From: Chloroflexota bacterium
GTDB lineage: Bacteria > Chloroflexota > Dehalococcoidia > UBA2979
NCBI GenBank assembly: GCA_026713865.1
Contig: JAPONQ010000084.1
Coordinates: forward strand, 1 to 49,162
Direction: 5' to 3'
Length of the DNA: 49,162 nucleotides
This document shows positions 36,827 through 46,300 of the stretch, piece by piece. Position numbers and translations under genes: made by a program. The notes under the pieces are model-generated. The model saw nothing but the letters and a program-made list of their open reading frames with translations, searched no databases and was not told the origin of the DNA. Positions within the stretch are counted from its first letter, which is position 1; each line of letters begins with the position of its first letter.

Positions 36827-37809
36827 GTGGCCGCGGAGGCGCCCAGGCGGATGCGCGGGTCGATGAAGGTGTAGGAGATCTCGACGAGCAGGTTCATCAG
36901 CACGAAGACCGCCGAGGTGATGACGGTCATCGCCAGGATCACGTCGTAGTCGCGCGAGACGACGGCCTCGAAGGTGAAGCGTCCGATGCCGGGGATGCCG
37001 AGCAGCACCTCCACGAAGAAGGCGCCCTCGATGATGCTGGTGAGCGCGAAGCCGATCACGGTGACCACCGGCAGCAGCGAGTTCGGCAGCACGTGGCGCC
37101 CCGAGATCACCGACTCCGGGAGTCCCTTGGCGCGCGCGGTGCGGATGTAGTCCTCCCCCTGCACCTCGAGCGCCGTGATGCGGACGAGCCGCGCCACGCC
37201 CCCGAAGCCGCCGATCGACATCGCCATCAGGGGTAGGTAGAGATGCGGATCGGGGATCGGAATCGCGACCACGCCCCCCAGCCACCAGATGTCGAAGAGC
37301 CCGCCCCAGCCCCCGACCGGGAGCAGATTCAGCTGGAGCGCGAAGAGCCAGAGCAGGGGCGGGATCAGCACGATCACCGGGATCGCCCGCAGGAAGAGCA
37401 GCGTCGAGATGATGAAGGGGTCGATCCAGGTCCCGGAGAGCCGCGAGGCGAGGAGACCCAGCGGGATCCCGAGCGCGAAGACGATGACCAGCGCTATAAG
37501 CCCGAGCTGGGCGGAGATCCACATCTTCGGGAAGATCAGCTCCGAGACCGAGAAGCCCTGCTGCAGGAACGACTCCCCGAAGTCGCCGCGCAGCGCCGCC
37601 GAGAGCCAGCGCCCGTACTGCTCGAGGACCGAGCCGTCGAGGCCGCGCTCGGCGCGCACCTGCGCCAGGATCTCCGGGTCGCGGAACTGGCCGGCGGCGA
37701 CGGCCAGCGGATCTCCCGGCCCGAAGCGCGCGATCGAGAAGGTCGCGAAGGAGACGACGAGCAGGATGAAGGGGAGCCAGATCAGCCGGCGCACGATGTA
37801 GACGGCCAC
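36823..37809 (-). CDS. dppB: Oligopeptide ABC transporter permease DppB/OppB type
   Basis: The 328-residue permease begins YIVRRLIWLPFILLVVSFATF as usual for DppB. It has FGPGDPL, the coupling loop RTARAKGLPESVISGRHVLPN near 230-250, and GIPGIGRFTFEAV near the end. The GTG start has a GGGAGGAT ribosome site. It overlaps dppC by four bases and follows dppA, forming one operon for peptide or related solute import. Confidence 0.92.
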   Translation of the reverse strand: MAVYIVRRLIWLPFILLVVSFATFSIARFGPGDPLAVAAGQFRDPEILAQVRAERGLDGSVLEQYGRWLSAALRGDFGESFLQQGFSVSELIFPKMWISAQLGLIALVIVFALGIPLGLLASRLSGTWIDPFIISTLLFLRAIPVIVLIPPLLWLFALQLNLLPVGGWGGLFDIWWLGGVVAIPIPDPHLYLPLMAMSIGGFGGVARLVRITALEVQGEDYIRTARAKGLPESVISGRHVLPNSLLPVVTVIGFALTSIIEGAFFVEVLLGIPGIGRFTFEAVVSRDYDVILAMTVITSAVFVLMNLLVEISYTFIDPRIRLGASAAT

Positions 37810-37852
37810 GGATCCTCCCAGGCGCCCGGGGCGCGCCGCGCCGCTCCCGCCG

Positions 37853-39538
37853 CTACTCGGTCACGGTCACGAAGCGCAGCCGCGGCATGATCAGCGGCGG
37901 GGCGAACCAGCCCTCGACGCGCGGGGCGACGACGACGTGCGCGAGCGGGAAGTAGAGCGGGACCCACGCCGCCTCGTCGATCAGGATCTGCTCGGCGTCA
38001 CGGTAGAGCTGGAGCCGCCGCTCCGGGTCCTGCTCGACCCGCGCCGCCTCGATCAGCGCGTCGACCGCGGTGTTCTGGTAGCGCACGTCGTTCAGGGGCG
38101 AGGTGGAGTGGAACTTGAGGTCGATCACGCTCTCCGGATCCGGGTAGTCCATCGACCAGCCGTCGACGAAGATCTGCAGCCGGCCGTCGTCGAGGTCGGC
38201 GGTGAGTGTGGCGCGATCGGTCTGGCGCACCTGGACCTCGACGCCCAGCTCCTCGCGCCACTGCTCGAGGAAGGCCTGCGTGTCGATCGAGGCCGAGGCG
38301 CCGCCCCCCATCTCGGTGAGCGTGATCGGCGGCAGCCCCTCCGGGGAGCCGTAGCTTGAGGCGGCGAGCGCGGCGCGCGCGCCCTCGGGATCGAAGGTGT
38401 AGGTCTTGTCCTCGGCGGTGTAGCCGGGAACGCGGGGCGGGATGATGCCGGTCGCCGGCAGCCACGCGTTCATGAAGACGGTCTCCGCCACCTTCGCGCG
38501 GTCGATCGCCATCGCGAAGGCGCGCCGGACGTTGACGTCGTCGAAGGGCGGCGCCTCGGTGTTGAAGGCCAGGTAGGAGATCGACATCTCGACCGAGTTC
38601 GAGTAGAGCGGGCCGAGGTCGGAGCTGGGATCCTGGGCGCGCTCGAGGTCGTTGACCCCGATGCCGGCCACGTCGAGCTCGCCGTTCTCGAAGCGCGTCA
38701 GCGTCGAGCCGCCGGAGAGCTCAAAGAGCACCTCCTTCACGCTGGGCGTCCCCTCGTAGTAGCGATCGCTCGCCTCCAGCACGATGCGCTCGCCGAGGCG
38801 CCACTCCTTGAGCTGGTAGGGGCCGGTGCCGTTCGGGTTCCGGGTCCAGTTGCGGGGATTCGCCTCCACCTGCTGGGAGTCGACGACCCAGGCCGTCGGG
38901 TAGGTGAGCTTCCAGAGGAAGAACGGCTTCGGCGCGTCGAGCGTGAACTCGATCGTGCGCTCGTCGACGACGCGCATTCCCTCGAGCGTCTCCGATCGCC
39001 CGAGCCGGCGCTCGCGCGCGCCCACGATATCCCCCAGGTAGGAGAGGGCGACCAGCGACGAGGTCTCCGGGTCGAGGGCGCGGTCGATCGACCAGGCGAC
39101 GTCGGCGGCGGTGACGCGGCGCCCGTTGTGGAAGAGCGCATCCGGGCGCAGCGTGAAGGTGTAGACGCGACCGTCCTCGGAGATGTCGAACGACTCGGCG
39201 AGATCGAGCGCGAGCTCGAGGTCGGGGCTGATCGTGGTGAGGCCGCTGAAGATCTCGGCGACGTACTGCGCCGAGCCGGTGTCGGTGACGAGGTGGGGAT
39301 CGAGCGTGATCGGGTCGATCCCGGGGAGCCGCAGCCGCCCGGAGGCGGCCTCGACCGTCTCCCCGCCCTCGGAAGCGTCCGGGCCCGCCTCCGAGGGCGA
39401 CGACGTGGTCGTGCCCCCGTTCCCGCCCGTCTCCTCCCCGCCCCCGATCAGGAGCGCCGCCGAGAGGCCCCCGACCACGAGCACGAGGACGGCGAGGACG
39501 GCGAGCAGGATGCCGAGAAGCCGGTACTGTCCGCCCAT
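37853..39538 (-). CDS. dppA: Peptide ABC transporter substrate-binding protein (family 5)
   Basis: The 561-residue solute-binding protein has an N-terminal membrane helix (LLGILLAVLAVLVLVVGGL) with no lipobox, so it is anchored by that helix rather than by lipid. After an acidic Gly/Ser linker the family 5 fold begins with IDPITLDPHLVTDTGSAQYV. The signature FTLRPDALFHNGRRVTAADVAWS near residues 127-150 (in two parts) and late VRRAFAMAIDRAKV follow. It heads the operon with dppB and dppC and would deliver peptides or nickel-like ligands; the ligand is unknown. Confidence 0.92.
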   Translation of the reverse strand: MGGQYRLLGILLAVLAVLVLVVGGLSAALLIGGGEETGGNGGTTTSSPSEAGPDASEGGETVEAASGRLRLPGIDPITLDPHLVTDTGSAQYVAEIFSGLTTISPDLELALDLAESFDISEDGRVYTFTLRPDALFHNGRRVTAADVAWSIDRALDPETSSLVALSYLGDIVGARERRLGRSETLEGMRVVDERTIEFTLDAPKPFFLWKLTYPTAWVVDSQQVEANPRNWTRNPNGTGPYQLKEWRLGERIVLEASDRYYEGTPSVKEVLFELSGGSTLTRFENGELDVAGIGVNDLERAQDPSSDLGPLYSNSVEMSISYLAFNTEAPPFDDVNVRRAFAMAIDRAKVAETVFMNAWLPATGIIPPRVPGYTAEDKTYTFDPEGARAALAASSYGSPEGLPPITLTEMGGGASASIDTQAFLEQWREELGVEVQVRQTDRATLTADLDDGRLQIFVDGWSMDYPDPESVIDLKFHSTSPLNDVRYQNTAVDALIEAARVEQDPERRLQLYRDAEQILIDEAAWVPLYFPLAHVVVAPRVEGWFAPPLIMPRLRFVTVTE

Positions 39539-39619
39539 CGAGACTCCCCCCGCTGCGCCCGACCGACCGGTTCGTGGGGATGCGCCCGGGAGCGCCAGGC
39601 GTTCGCCCCGGCCCCAAAA

Positions 39620-39625
39620 AGTATA
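39620..39625 (-). promoter_or_regulatory. -10 element of dppABC
   Basis: TATACT on the minus strand lies 82 bases before the dppA ATG, in the gap after aspS. The flanking sequence is T-rich downstream (TTTTT). No clear -35. Confidence 0.45.
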
Positions 39626-39661
39626 GCCGCCCCGGCCGGCGCACCGGCGCTCGGCGGGAGC

Positions 39662-41449
39662 CTACTCCCGGAGCTCGACGTGCACCTCCGCCAGCTGCGC
39701 CGGGTCGACGGCGGAGGGGGCGCCGGTGAGCGGATCGGAGGCCGTCTTCGTCTTCGGGAAGGCGATCACCTCGCGGATGTCGCGCTCGCCGGCGAAGAGC
39801 GCGACCGTGCGATCGAGGCCCGGCGCAATGCCGCCGTGGGGCGGAGCGCCGTAGCCGAAGGCCTCCAGCATGTGTCCGAAGCGTTCCCTCGCCTGCGCCT
39901 CGTCGATGCCGAGCACCCCCATCACGGCGAGCAGCACCTCCGGGCGGTGCGTGCGGATCGAGCCCGACGCGAGCTCCTGACCGTTGCAGACCAGGTCGTA
40001 GGCGAGCGAGCGGACCGCGCCCGGATCGCTCTCGAGCAGCCCCAGATCCTCCTCGGCGGGGGCGGTGAAGAGGTGGTGGCTCGCCTGCCAGCGCTGCGCC
40101 CGCGCATCCCACTCGACGAGCGGGAAGTCGGTCACGAAGCAGTAGGCCAGCCGCTGCTCGTCGGCGAGGCCGCGCGTCGCCGCCAGCTCGCGGCGCAGCA
40201 CGTCGAGCGCCCGCGAGCTGACGTCGTCGGGGGCGGCGACGGCGAGCAGCAGGTCTCCGCGGCGCGCGCCGGCGAGGCGACCCATCCCGGCGAGCGTCGC
40301 CTCGTCGAAGAAGCGCGCCACCGGCGAGCGCACCTCCTCCGCGGCTAGCCCCTCCAGGGGGCCGCTTCCCGCGTAGGCGACCGGCACCAGCCCGCCGGCC
40401 CCCGCCTCGCGGGCGAGCCCGGTCAGCCTGTCGAGCTCGCGGCGCGGCGTGCCGGCCCCGCCGGGCACGGCGATGCCCCGGACGCGACCGCCGTCTGCGA
40501 CCGCCTGGCGGAAGATGCCGAGCTCCCCCGCGGTCGCCGGCTCGCTGAGGTCGGCGATCTCCATCCCGTAGCGCAGGTCGGGCTTGTCGGTCCCGAAGCG
40601 CTCCATCGCCTCGGCGTAGGGGATGCGCGGGAACGGCCGCGGCAGGCTCCGCTCCGGGGCGAGCTCCCCGGAGAGCTCGGTGTAGAGGCCCTCCACCAGC
40701 TCCAGCACGTCGCGCTGCTCGACGAAGGCCATCTCGATGTCGAGCTGCGTGAACTCGGGCTGGCGGTCGGCGCGGAGGTCTTCGTCCCGAAAGCAGCGCG
40801 CAATCTGGTAGTAGCGCTCGAAGCCGGCGACGACGAGCAGCTGCTTCCACTGCTGCGGCGACTGGGGGAGGGCGTAGAAGCGCCCGGGGTGGATCCGGCT
40901 CGGCACCAGGTAGTCGCGCGCCCCCTCCGGCGTCGCGGCCGAGAGCATCGGCGTCTCGACCTCGACGAAGCCGCGCTCGTCGAGGTAGCGGCGGATCCCC
41001 TGCACCACCCGGTGGCGCAGGCGGAGGTTGGCGGCCATGCGCCCGCGGCGCAGATCGAGGTAGCGGTAGCGCAGCCGCGTCGCCTCATCGGCCGCCGTCT
41101 CCTGGTTGACGGGGATGGGCGGCGTCGCCGCCTCGGAGAGCACGCGGACCTCGAGCGCCGCGACCTCGACGGCGCCGGTGGGGAGCGCCTCGTTCACCGT
41201 TCCCTCGCGGCGCCGGGCGACCTCCCCCTCGACCGCGAGCACCCACTCCGAGCGGACGGTCGAGGCGACCGCGTGCGGGCCGGGGGCGTCCGTGGGGTGA
41301 CAGACGACCTGGACCAGCCCGCTCTCGTCGCGCAGGTCCAGGAAGACCAGGCCGCCGTGATCGCGCCGACGGTGGACCCAGCCCGCGAGGAGCACGCGCT
41401 CGCCCGCGTGCTCCGGGCGAAGCTCCCCGCAGCGATGGCTCTTCAGCAC
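39662..41449 (-). CDS. aspS: Aspartyl-tRNA synthetase
   Basis: AspS charges tRNA-Asp (a tRNA-Asp gene lies at 4349-4425). The 595-residue bacterial-type enzyme has the OB-fold anticodon domain (VLLAGWVHRRRDHGGLVFLDLRD, read in parts), class II motif 2 YYQIARCFRDEDLRADRQPEFTQLD (in parts) and motif 3 GIAPGLDRTVALF near 560. The GAD insertion domain typical of bacterial AspS lies between them. The GTG at 41449 follows a GGGGGG ribosome site. Whether it is discriminating or also charges tRNA-Asn is not clear from sequence. Confidence 0.95.
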   Translation of the reverse strand: MLKSHRCGELRPEHAGERVLLAGWVHRRRDHGGLVFLDLRDESGLVQVVCHPTDAPGPHAVASTVRSEWVLAVEGEVARRREGTVNEALPTGAVEVAALEVRVLSEAATPPIPVNQETAADEATRLRYRYLDLRRGRMAANLRLRHRVVQGIRRYLDERGFVEVETPMLSAATPEGARDYLVPSRIHPGRFYALPQSPQQWKQLLVVAGFERYYQIARCFRDEDLRADRQPEFTQLDIEMAFVEQRDVLELVEGLYTELSGELAPERSLPRPFPRIPYAEAMERFGTDKPDLRYGMEIADLSEPATAGELGIFRQAVADGGRVRGIAVPGGAGTPRRELDRLTGLAREAGAGGLVPVAYAGSGPLEGLAAEEVRSPVARFFDEATLAGMGRLAGARRGDLLLAVAAPDDVSSRALDVLRRELAATRGLADEQRLAYCFVTDFPLVEWDARAQRWQASHHLFTAPAEEDLGLLESDPGAVRSLAYDLVCNGQELASGSIRTHRPEVLLAVMGVLGIDEAQARERFGHMLEAFGYGAPPHGGIAPGLDRTVALFAGERDIREVIAFPKTKTASDPLTGAPSAVDPAQLAEVHVELRE

Positions 41450-41514
41450 GTCAACCCCCCAGCGCCGGCGCCGAGTGTCGCACGAGCCCCTCCACTCGGG
41501 CGAGGAGCCGCTGG

Positions 41515-41526
41515 TACGCTGTCGCC
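41515..41526 (+). promoter_or_regulatory. Leaderless-type promoter of hemW
   Basis: TACGCT at 41515-41520 lies exactly 6 bases before the hemW ATG at 41527, so the transcript is expected to begin at or next to the start codon. No Shine-Dalgarno sequence fits in that space. Confidence 0.5.
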
Positions 41527-42801
41527 ATGATCGCGGGAAGCCGCCCGGCCACGCCGCTCCCGGAGCCCGCACCCGAGCCGGAGGCGCTCGGGCTCTACGT
41601 GCACGTCCCCTTCTGCACCAGCCGCTGCGGCTACTGCGACTTCAACGCCTACGCCGGCGTCGATCACCTCGTCCCGGAGTACGTGGAGGCGCTCGTCTCC
41701 GAGCTCGGGCTGTGGTCGGCGGCGGCGCGCGGGCAGCGCGTGGTGAGCGTCTTCTTCGGGGGCGGGACGCCAAGCCTGCTCCCGCTCGCCGAGATGGCGC
41801 GCATCGTGGAGGCGATCGGGACGGGCTACGAAGTGGCGGCCGGCGCCGAGTGGACGCTCGAGGCGAACCCGACCGAGCTCACGGGCGAACACCTGCGCGG
41901 GCTGGCCGACCTCGGCATCGGCCGGCTCTCGATGGGGGTGCAGTCGATGCACCCGGAGGAGCTCGCCCTGCTCGACCGGCAGCACACGCCGGAGCGGGTC
42001 GAGCAGGCGGTCGCCGACGCGCGCGCGGCCGGATTCTCGAGCCTCAACCTCGACCTCATCTTCGGGCTCCCCGAGCAGCCGCTCGCGCGCTGGCAGCAGA
42101 GCGTGGAGCGCGTGCTCGCCCTGGGCCCCGACCACCTCTCCTGCTACGCGCTCTCCGTGGAGCCGGGGACGCCGCTTCACTACCGCGTGGCGAAGGGGGA
42201 GGTCCCGGAGCCCGATCCCGACGACGCCGCCGAGCAGTACGAGTGGGTGCGCGACCGGCTCGGCCGCGCCGGATACGCCCACTACGAGATCTCGAACTGG
42301 GCGCGGCCGGGGAGCGAGTGCCGGCACAACCTCGTCTACTGGCGCGCCGAGCCCTACCTGGGGGTCGGCGCCGGGGCGCACTCCTACTTCCGGGGGCGGC
42401 GCTTCGCCGATGTCGACGCGCCGAACCGCTACGTCGAGAGCGTGCGGGAGACGCTGGCCGAGCGCCGCGAGAGCGGCCGCGCGCAGATGCGGCAGGTCGC
42501 CTCGGGCGAGACGCCGAGCCCCGAGCAGGAGCGGGCCGACGCGCTGATCCTGGGGCTGCGCCTGAGGGAGGGCATCTCCGACTCGGGCTTCCGGCGCCGC
42601 TTCGGCGTGAGCCCGGCCGATGCCTGCGGCGAGGCGATCCGCCGCCACCTCGCGAGCGGGCTGCTCGAGCGCGAGGGCGACGTGACGCGGCTCTCGGAGC
42701 GCGGCCTGCTGCTCGCCAACGAGGTCTTCGTCGATCTGCTCCCGGAGGACGCCCCGGCGCCGGATCCCGCCCCCCCGCGCGGCCACGCGGCCGGGGCCTG
42801 A
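41527..42801 (+). CDS. hemW: Radical SAM haem chaperone HemW
   Basis: The 424-residue protein belongs to the HemN/HemW radical SAM family. The cluster motif CTSRCGYCDF lies near residues 31-40, FFGGGTPSLL near 77 is the glycine-rich SAM site, and the HemW-type CRHNLVYW motif lies near 265. The absence of the fourth cysteine that HemN adds (CxxxCxxCxC) fits HemW, a haem insertion factor, rather than the oxidase. The ATG follows a TACGCT element by 6 bases. The small zinc-ribbon gene starts two bases after its stop. Confidence 0.92.
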   Translation: MIAGSRPATPLPEPAPEPEALGLYVHVPFCTSRCGYCDFNAYAGVDHLVPEYVEALVSELGLWSAAARGQRVVSVFFGGGTPSLLPLAEMARIVEAIGTGYEVAAGAEWTLEANPTELTGEHLRGLADLGIGRLSMGVQSMHPEELALLDRQHTPERVEQAVADARAAGFSSLNLDLIFGLPEQPLARWQQSVERVLALGPDHLSCYALSVEPGTPLHYRVAKGEVPEPDPDDAAEQYEWVRDRLGRAGYAHYEISNWARPGSECRHNLVYWRAEPYLGVGAGAHSYFRGRRFADVDAPNRYVESVRETLAERRESGRAQMRQVASGETPSPEQERADALILGLRLREGISDSGFRRRFGVSPADACGEAIRRHLASGLLEREGDVTRLSERGLLLANEVFVDLLPEDAPAPDPAPPRGHAAGA

Positions 42802-42803
42802 CG

Positions 42804-43106
42804 GTGGCGGTCGAGGTTTACCGCTGCCTGCGCTGCGGGCGCGAGGTGCTGGTGAGGCGCATCCCTCGGCCCGGCGAGCCGCCGCTCTCCGAGCGGGAAC
42901 TCCGGCGCCGGATCGAGGAGGAGCTGCGGCCGGCGGCGCGCGGCCGCTTCGGTCGCACCGATCCCGCGAGCCGCCTGCGCGACGACATCTGGATCGCGAT
43001 CTCGGACGGGCGCGCGACGCCGATCCCGCGCGACGAGCTCCCCACGAGCTGCCCGGGCTGCAGCGCACCCGACGCGTTCGCCGTCTCGCGCGTCCTCGAC
43101 GGCTGA
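42804..43106 (+). CDS. Small zinc-ribbon protein, unknown function
   Basis: This 100-residue protein has CLRCG near residue 8 and CPGC near 85, two CxxC knuckles that would bind one zinc across a helical middle rich in Arg and Glu. GTG 42804 starts two bases after hemW, and selB begins nine bases after its end, so the three genes are likely one operon. No named family is recognised. The metal site is an inference from the spacing of cysteines. Confidence 0.6.
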   Translation: MAVEVYRCLRCGREVLVRRIPRPGEPPLSERELRRRIEEELRPAARGRFGRTDPASRLRDDIWIAISDGRATPIPRDELPTSCPGCSAPDAFAVSRVLDG

Positions 43107-43115
43107 GAGGCGGCC

Positions 43116-44960
43116 GTGTTCGTCGTCGGGACGGCCGGCCACGTCGATCACGGGAAGTCGGCCCTCGTCGAGGCGCTCACCGGGATCCACCCCGACCGGC
43201 TGCGCGAGGAGCGCGAGCGCGGGCTCACCATCGAGCTCGGCTTCGCCTGGCTCACGCTCCCCTCGGGCCGCGAGGTCTCGGTCGTCGACGTGCCGGGGCA
43301 CGTCCGCTTCATCCGCCACATGCTCGCCGGCGTCGGGGCCATCGACCTCGCGCTGCTCGTCGTCGCCGCCGACGAGGGGATCATGCCGCAGACGCGGGAG
43401 CACCTCGAGATCCTCGATCTGCTGGAGGTGCGGCGGGGCGTCGTCGCGCTCACCAAGTGCGATCTCGTCGAGGAGGAGGAGTGGCTCGATCTCGTGGAGG
43501 AGGAGGTCTCCGAGCTCATCGCCCCGACGCGGCTCGCCGGCGCGCCGGTCCGGCGCGTCTCCGCGACCGCCCCGAGCGGCCTCGAGGAGCTGGCCAGCGC
43601 GCTCGACCGCGAGCTGCGGGAGGCCGAGGCCCCCCGCGACATCGGCCGCCCGCGTCTGGCGATAGACCGCGTCTTCACGATGTCGGGATTCGGCACGGTG
43701 GTGACGGGGACGCTGCTCGACGGCGCCCTCGCCGTCGGGGACGCCGTGGCGGCGCTCCCGGAGGGGCCGCAGGCGCGCATCCGCGGGCTGCAGACGCACC
43801 GGCGCCAGCTGCAGACGGCGGAGCCCGGGAGCCGCGTCGCGGTCAATCTGGCGGGCGTCCCGACCGAGCGGCTGCGCCGCGGGCAGGTGCTGGCGCCGCC
43901 CGGCCGGCTGGGGGTGGCGCGCGTGCTCGACGCGCGCGTGCGCTCGCTCGCGGGGCGGGGGCTCCGGCACAACCGCCGGGTCACCGTCCACATCGGATCC
44001 GCCGAGGTCCAGGGCCGCGTGCGGGTGCTGGGAGCAGACGAGGTCCCTCCCGGGGGCGAGGGGTGGTGCCAGCTCGTGCTCGCCGAGCCGGTCGCCTGCG
44101 ACGAGGGCGACCTCTTCGTGCTGCGCATCTCCGACACCACCGTCGCCGGCGGCCGCGTTGTCGAACTCGGCTCGCCCCGGCACCGGCGCAGCGACGCGCG
44201 CGTCCTCGAGCGGCTCGCCGAGCGGGCGCGCGACCGGCCCGCCGGCCGGCTGCTGGCGGCGCTGGCGCGGATCGAGCCGGCGACGCGCCAGCGGCTCGCC
44301 CGGGCGCAGGCTCTGCCCGGGGGGAACGAGGGGACGCTCGCCGACCTCCTCGCCCGCGGCGCCGTGCGCGAACTCTCCTCCGCGCACGGCGAACCCCTCC
44401 TGCTCTCGGCCGCCGGGGCGGCCCGCCTGCTCGAGCGCGCCTCCCGCACGCTTCAGGCCTACCACGCCGAGCACCCGCTCCGCTTCGCCATGCCGCGCGA
44501 GGAACTGCGCGGCCGGCTCGAGCTCGGGAGGACGGAGTTCGCGGCCGTCGTCGAGGCGCTCGCTCCACCGCTGGTGGAGCGGACGGACGGCATCGCCGGG
44601 CCGCAGTGGGCGCCGCGGCCGACCGCGGCGCAGCGGCGCCGGCTCGAGGGCGCGGCGGCCGCGCTCGCGGAGGGCGGGCTCGCGGCGCCGCGCCTCGACC
44701 TCGACGGCGAGGAGGTGGCCTACCTCGCGGGGGCGGGGGCGGCCGTCGACTGCGGCGACGGCGTGCTGCTCGCCCAGGCCGCCTTCGAGCAGGCCCGCTC
44801 CGCCGTCGCCGCGCGGATCCGCGAGCACGGGGCGATCACGCTGGCGGAGGCGCGCGACCTCCTCGGCACCAGCCGACGCGTCGCCCAGGCGCTGCTCGAG
44901 ACGCTCGACCGCCAGCGCCTCACGCGCCGCGAGGGCGAGGGGCGGGTGCTCGTTGAGTGA
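43116..44960 (+). CDS. selB: Selenocysteine-specific elongation factor SelB
   Basis: SelB carries selenocysteinyl-tRNA to UGA codons next to a SECIS hairpin. The 614-residue protein has the GTPase motifs GHVDHGKS (residues 8-15), the switch segment RERERGLTIELGFA, DVPGH near 59-63 and TKCD near 114-117. EF-Tu-like domains with FTMSGFGTVVTGTLLDG follow, and the C-terminal winged-helix domains that bind SECIS RNA end near 614. GTG is the start. selA, selD and tRNA-Sec are not in the window. It is convergent with secF. Confidence 0.95.
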   Translation: MFVVGTAGHVDHGKSALVEALTGIHPDRLREERERGLTIELGFAWLTLPSGREVSVVDVPGHVRFIRHMLAGVGAIDLALLVVAADEGIMPQTREHLEILDLLEVRRGVVALTKCDLVEEEEWLDLVEEEVSELIAPTRLAGAPVRRVSATAPSGLEELASALDRELREAEAPRDIGRPRLAIDRVFTMSGFGTVVTGTLLDGALAVGDAVAALPEGPQARIRGLQTHRRQLQTAEPGSRVAVNLAGVPTERLRRGQVLAPPGRLGVARVLDARVRSLAGRGLRHNRRVTVHIGSAEVQGRVRVLGADEVPPGGEGWCQLVLAEPVACDEGDLFVLRISDTTVAGGRVVELGSPRHRRSDARVLERLAERARDRPAGRLLAALARIEPATRQRLARAQALPGGNEGTLADLLARGAVRELSSAHGEPLLLSAAGAARLLERASRTLQAYHAEHPLRFAMPREELRGRLELGRTEFAAVVEALAPPLVERTDGIAGPQWAPRPTAAQRRRLEGAAAALAEGGLAAPRLDLDGEEVAYLAGAGAAVDCGDGVLLAQAAFEQARSAVAARIREHGAITLAEARDLLGTSRRVAQALLETLDRQRLTRREGEGRVLVE

Positions 44961-44983
44961 GCGCGACCCCGCCGTGCGGGGGG

Positions 44984-46300
44984 CTAGCCGCCGGCCGCGG
45001 CGCCGCTGCGCCCGGCGCCGCGCAGCGACCGGCCGAGCCTCGCGCGCAGCCGCCCCACGTCGCCCGAGTCCCACGCCACCAGGACCTGCGCGGCGATCGC
45101 GATGCTCGAGTAGGTCCCGGCGACGACGCCGACCAGGATCACGAGCAGGAACTCGCGGATCGTCACGCCGCCGAGGAAGAGCAGCGCGCAGACCGTGAGC
45201 AGGAGCGTGAGCGAGGTGTTGAGCGAGCGCGCCAGGGTCTCCACCAGGGCGGTGTTGACGTTCTGGACGAAGGGGGCGTCGGGGGCACGCTGCACGTTCT
45301 CCCGGATGCGGTCGAAGACGACGATCGAGTCGTGGACGGAGAAGCCGATCACCGTCAGCAGCCCCGTCACGAACATCAGGTTGATCTCGGTGCCGACGAG
45401 CTTCCCCAGAAGCGAGAAGGCGCCGAGCACGATCAGCACGTCGTGCGCGAGCGCGATGATGGCGGCGCCGGCGTAGCGCAGCGGCGACGGCATCTGGGAG
45501 AAGGCGAAGGCCACGTAGGCCATGATGAAGAGCGCCGCGACGGCGACCGCCACTGTCGCGTTGCGGACGGCGACGCGCGAGACCACCGCCGAGACGGTGT
45601 CGAACTCGAGCACGTCGAAGCCGCCGAAGCGCCGCTGCAGCTCCTGCTCGATCACGCCGCGCTCGCCGAGATCGACGGCCGGAGCCTCCTCGACCGGCTC
45701 CTCGACGGCGGAGAAGCCGTGGGTCTCCGCACTCCGCACGTAGCCCAGCCCCCCCTCCGCCAGCACCCGCCAGACCACCCCGCCGCTCGCGGCGCACTCG
45801 GGATGCTGATCGACGACCTGAACCTCGGTCCCGGCCGGCAGCTCGGCGACGAGGCCGCCGAAGTTGCAGACATCGCCCTGGAAGGGGCGCCGCAGCAGCA
45901 CCGTGGAGCCGGGCAGCGCCTCCTCCGCGCCGAGGACGGCGCTCCCGATCGCCTCCAGCTCGGCGGGGCCCGGGAGCTCCGGGGCGGCGACCGGAGGCGC
46001 CGGCGAGACGAAGGCCTCGTCGGGGACATCGAGCTCGCGCGTGCGGACCAGGAACTCGATCCCCCCGGTCGACTGGATGCGCGCCTCCTCGTGCCCGAGA
46101 TCGGCGTAGGCCGCGCGCAGCGCCGCCTGGTCGACGGGCCGGTCGAAGCGCAGCAGCGCCGTCGTCCCCGAGGTGAACTCGATCCCCGGCCGCAGCGACG
46201 GGGGGATGGCGAGCAGCAGCAGCGAGGCGAGCACGGCGGCGGCGCTGCCGACGAAGAACCACCGCCGCAGGCCGACGAGGTCGAGGCGGTCGAGGCGCAT
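44984..46300 (-). CDS. secF: Protein translocase subunit SecF
   Basis: SecF with SecD uses the proton gradient to help export proteins. The 438-residue protein has an N-terminal helix (FFVGSAAAVLASLLLLAIP), GIEFTSGTTALLRF near 38-51, a periplasmic domain, and the C-terminal half with RVAVRNATVAVAVAALFIMAYVAF (in parts), VIGFSVHDSIVVFDRIREN (matching VTGFSIYDTIVVFDRVREN) and five helices. The periplasmic part is larger than in E. coli. Its ATG overlaps the secD stop by one base. Confidence 0.95.
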   Translation of the reverse strand: MRLDRLDLVGLRRWFFVGSAAAVLASLLLLAIPPSLRPGIEFTSGTTALLRFDRPVDQAALRAAYADLGHEEARIQSTGGIEFLVRTRELDVPDEAFVSPAPPVAAPELPGPAELEAIGSAVLGAEEALPGSTVLLRRPFQGDVCNFGGLVAELPAGTEVQVVDQHPECAASGGVVWRVLAEGGLGYVRSAETHGFSAVEEPVEEAPAVDLGERGVIEQELQRRFGGFDVLEFDTVSAVVSRVAVRNATVAVAVAALFIMAYVAFAFSQMPSPLRYAGAAIIALAHDVLIVLGAFSLLGKLVGTEINLMFVTGLLTVIGFSVHDSIVVFDRIRENVQRAPDAPFVQNVNTALVETLARSLNTSLTLLLTVCALLFLGGVTIREFLLVILVGVVAGTYSSIAIAAQVLVAWDSGDVGRLRARLGRSLRGAGRSGAAAGG

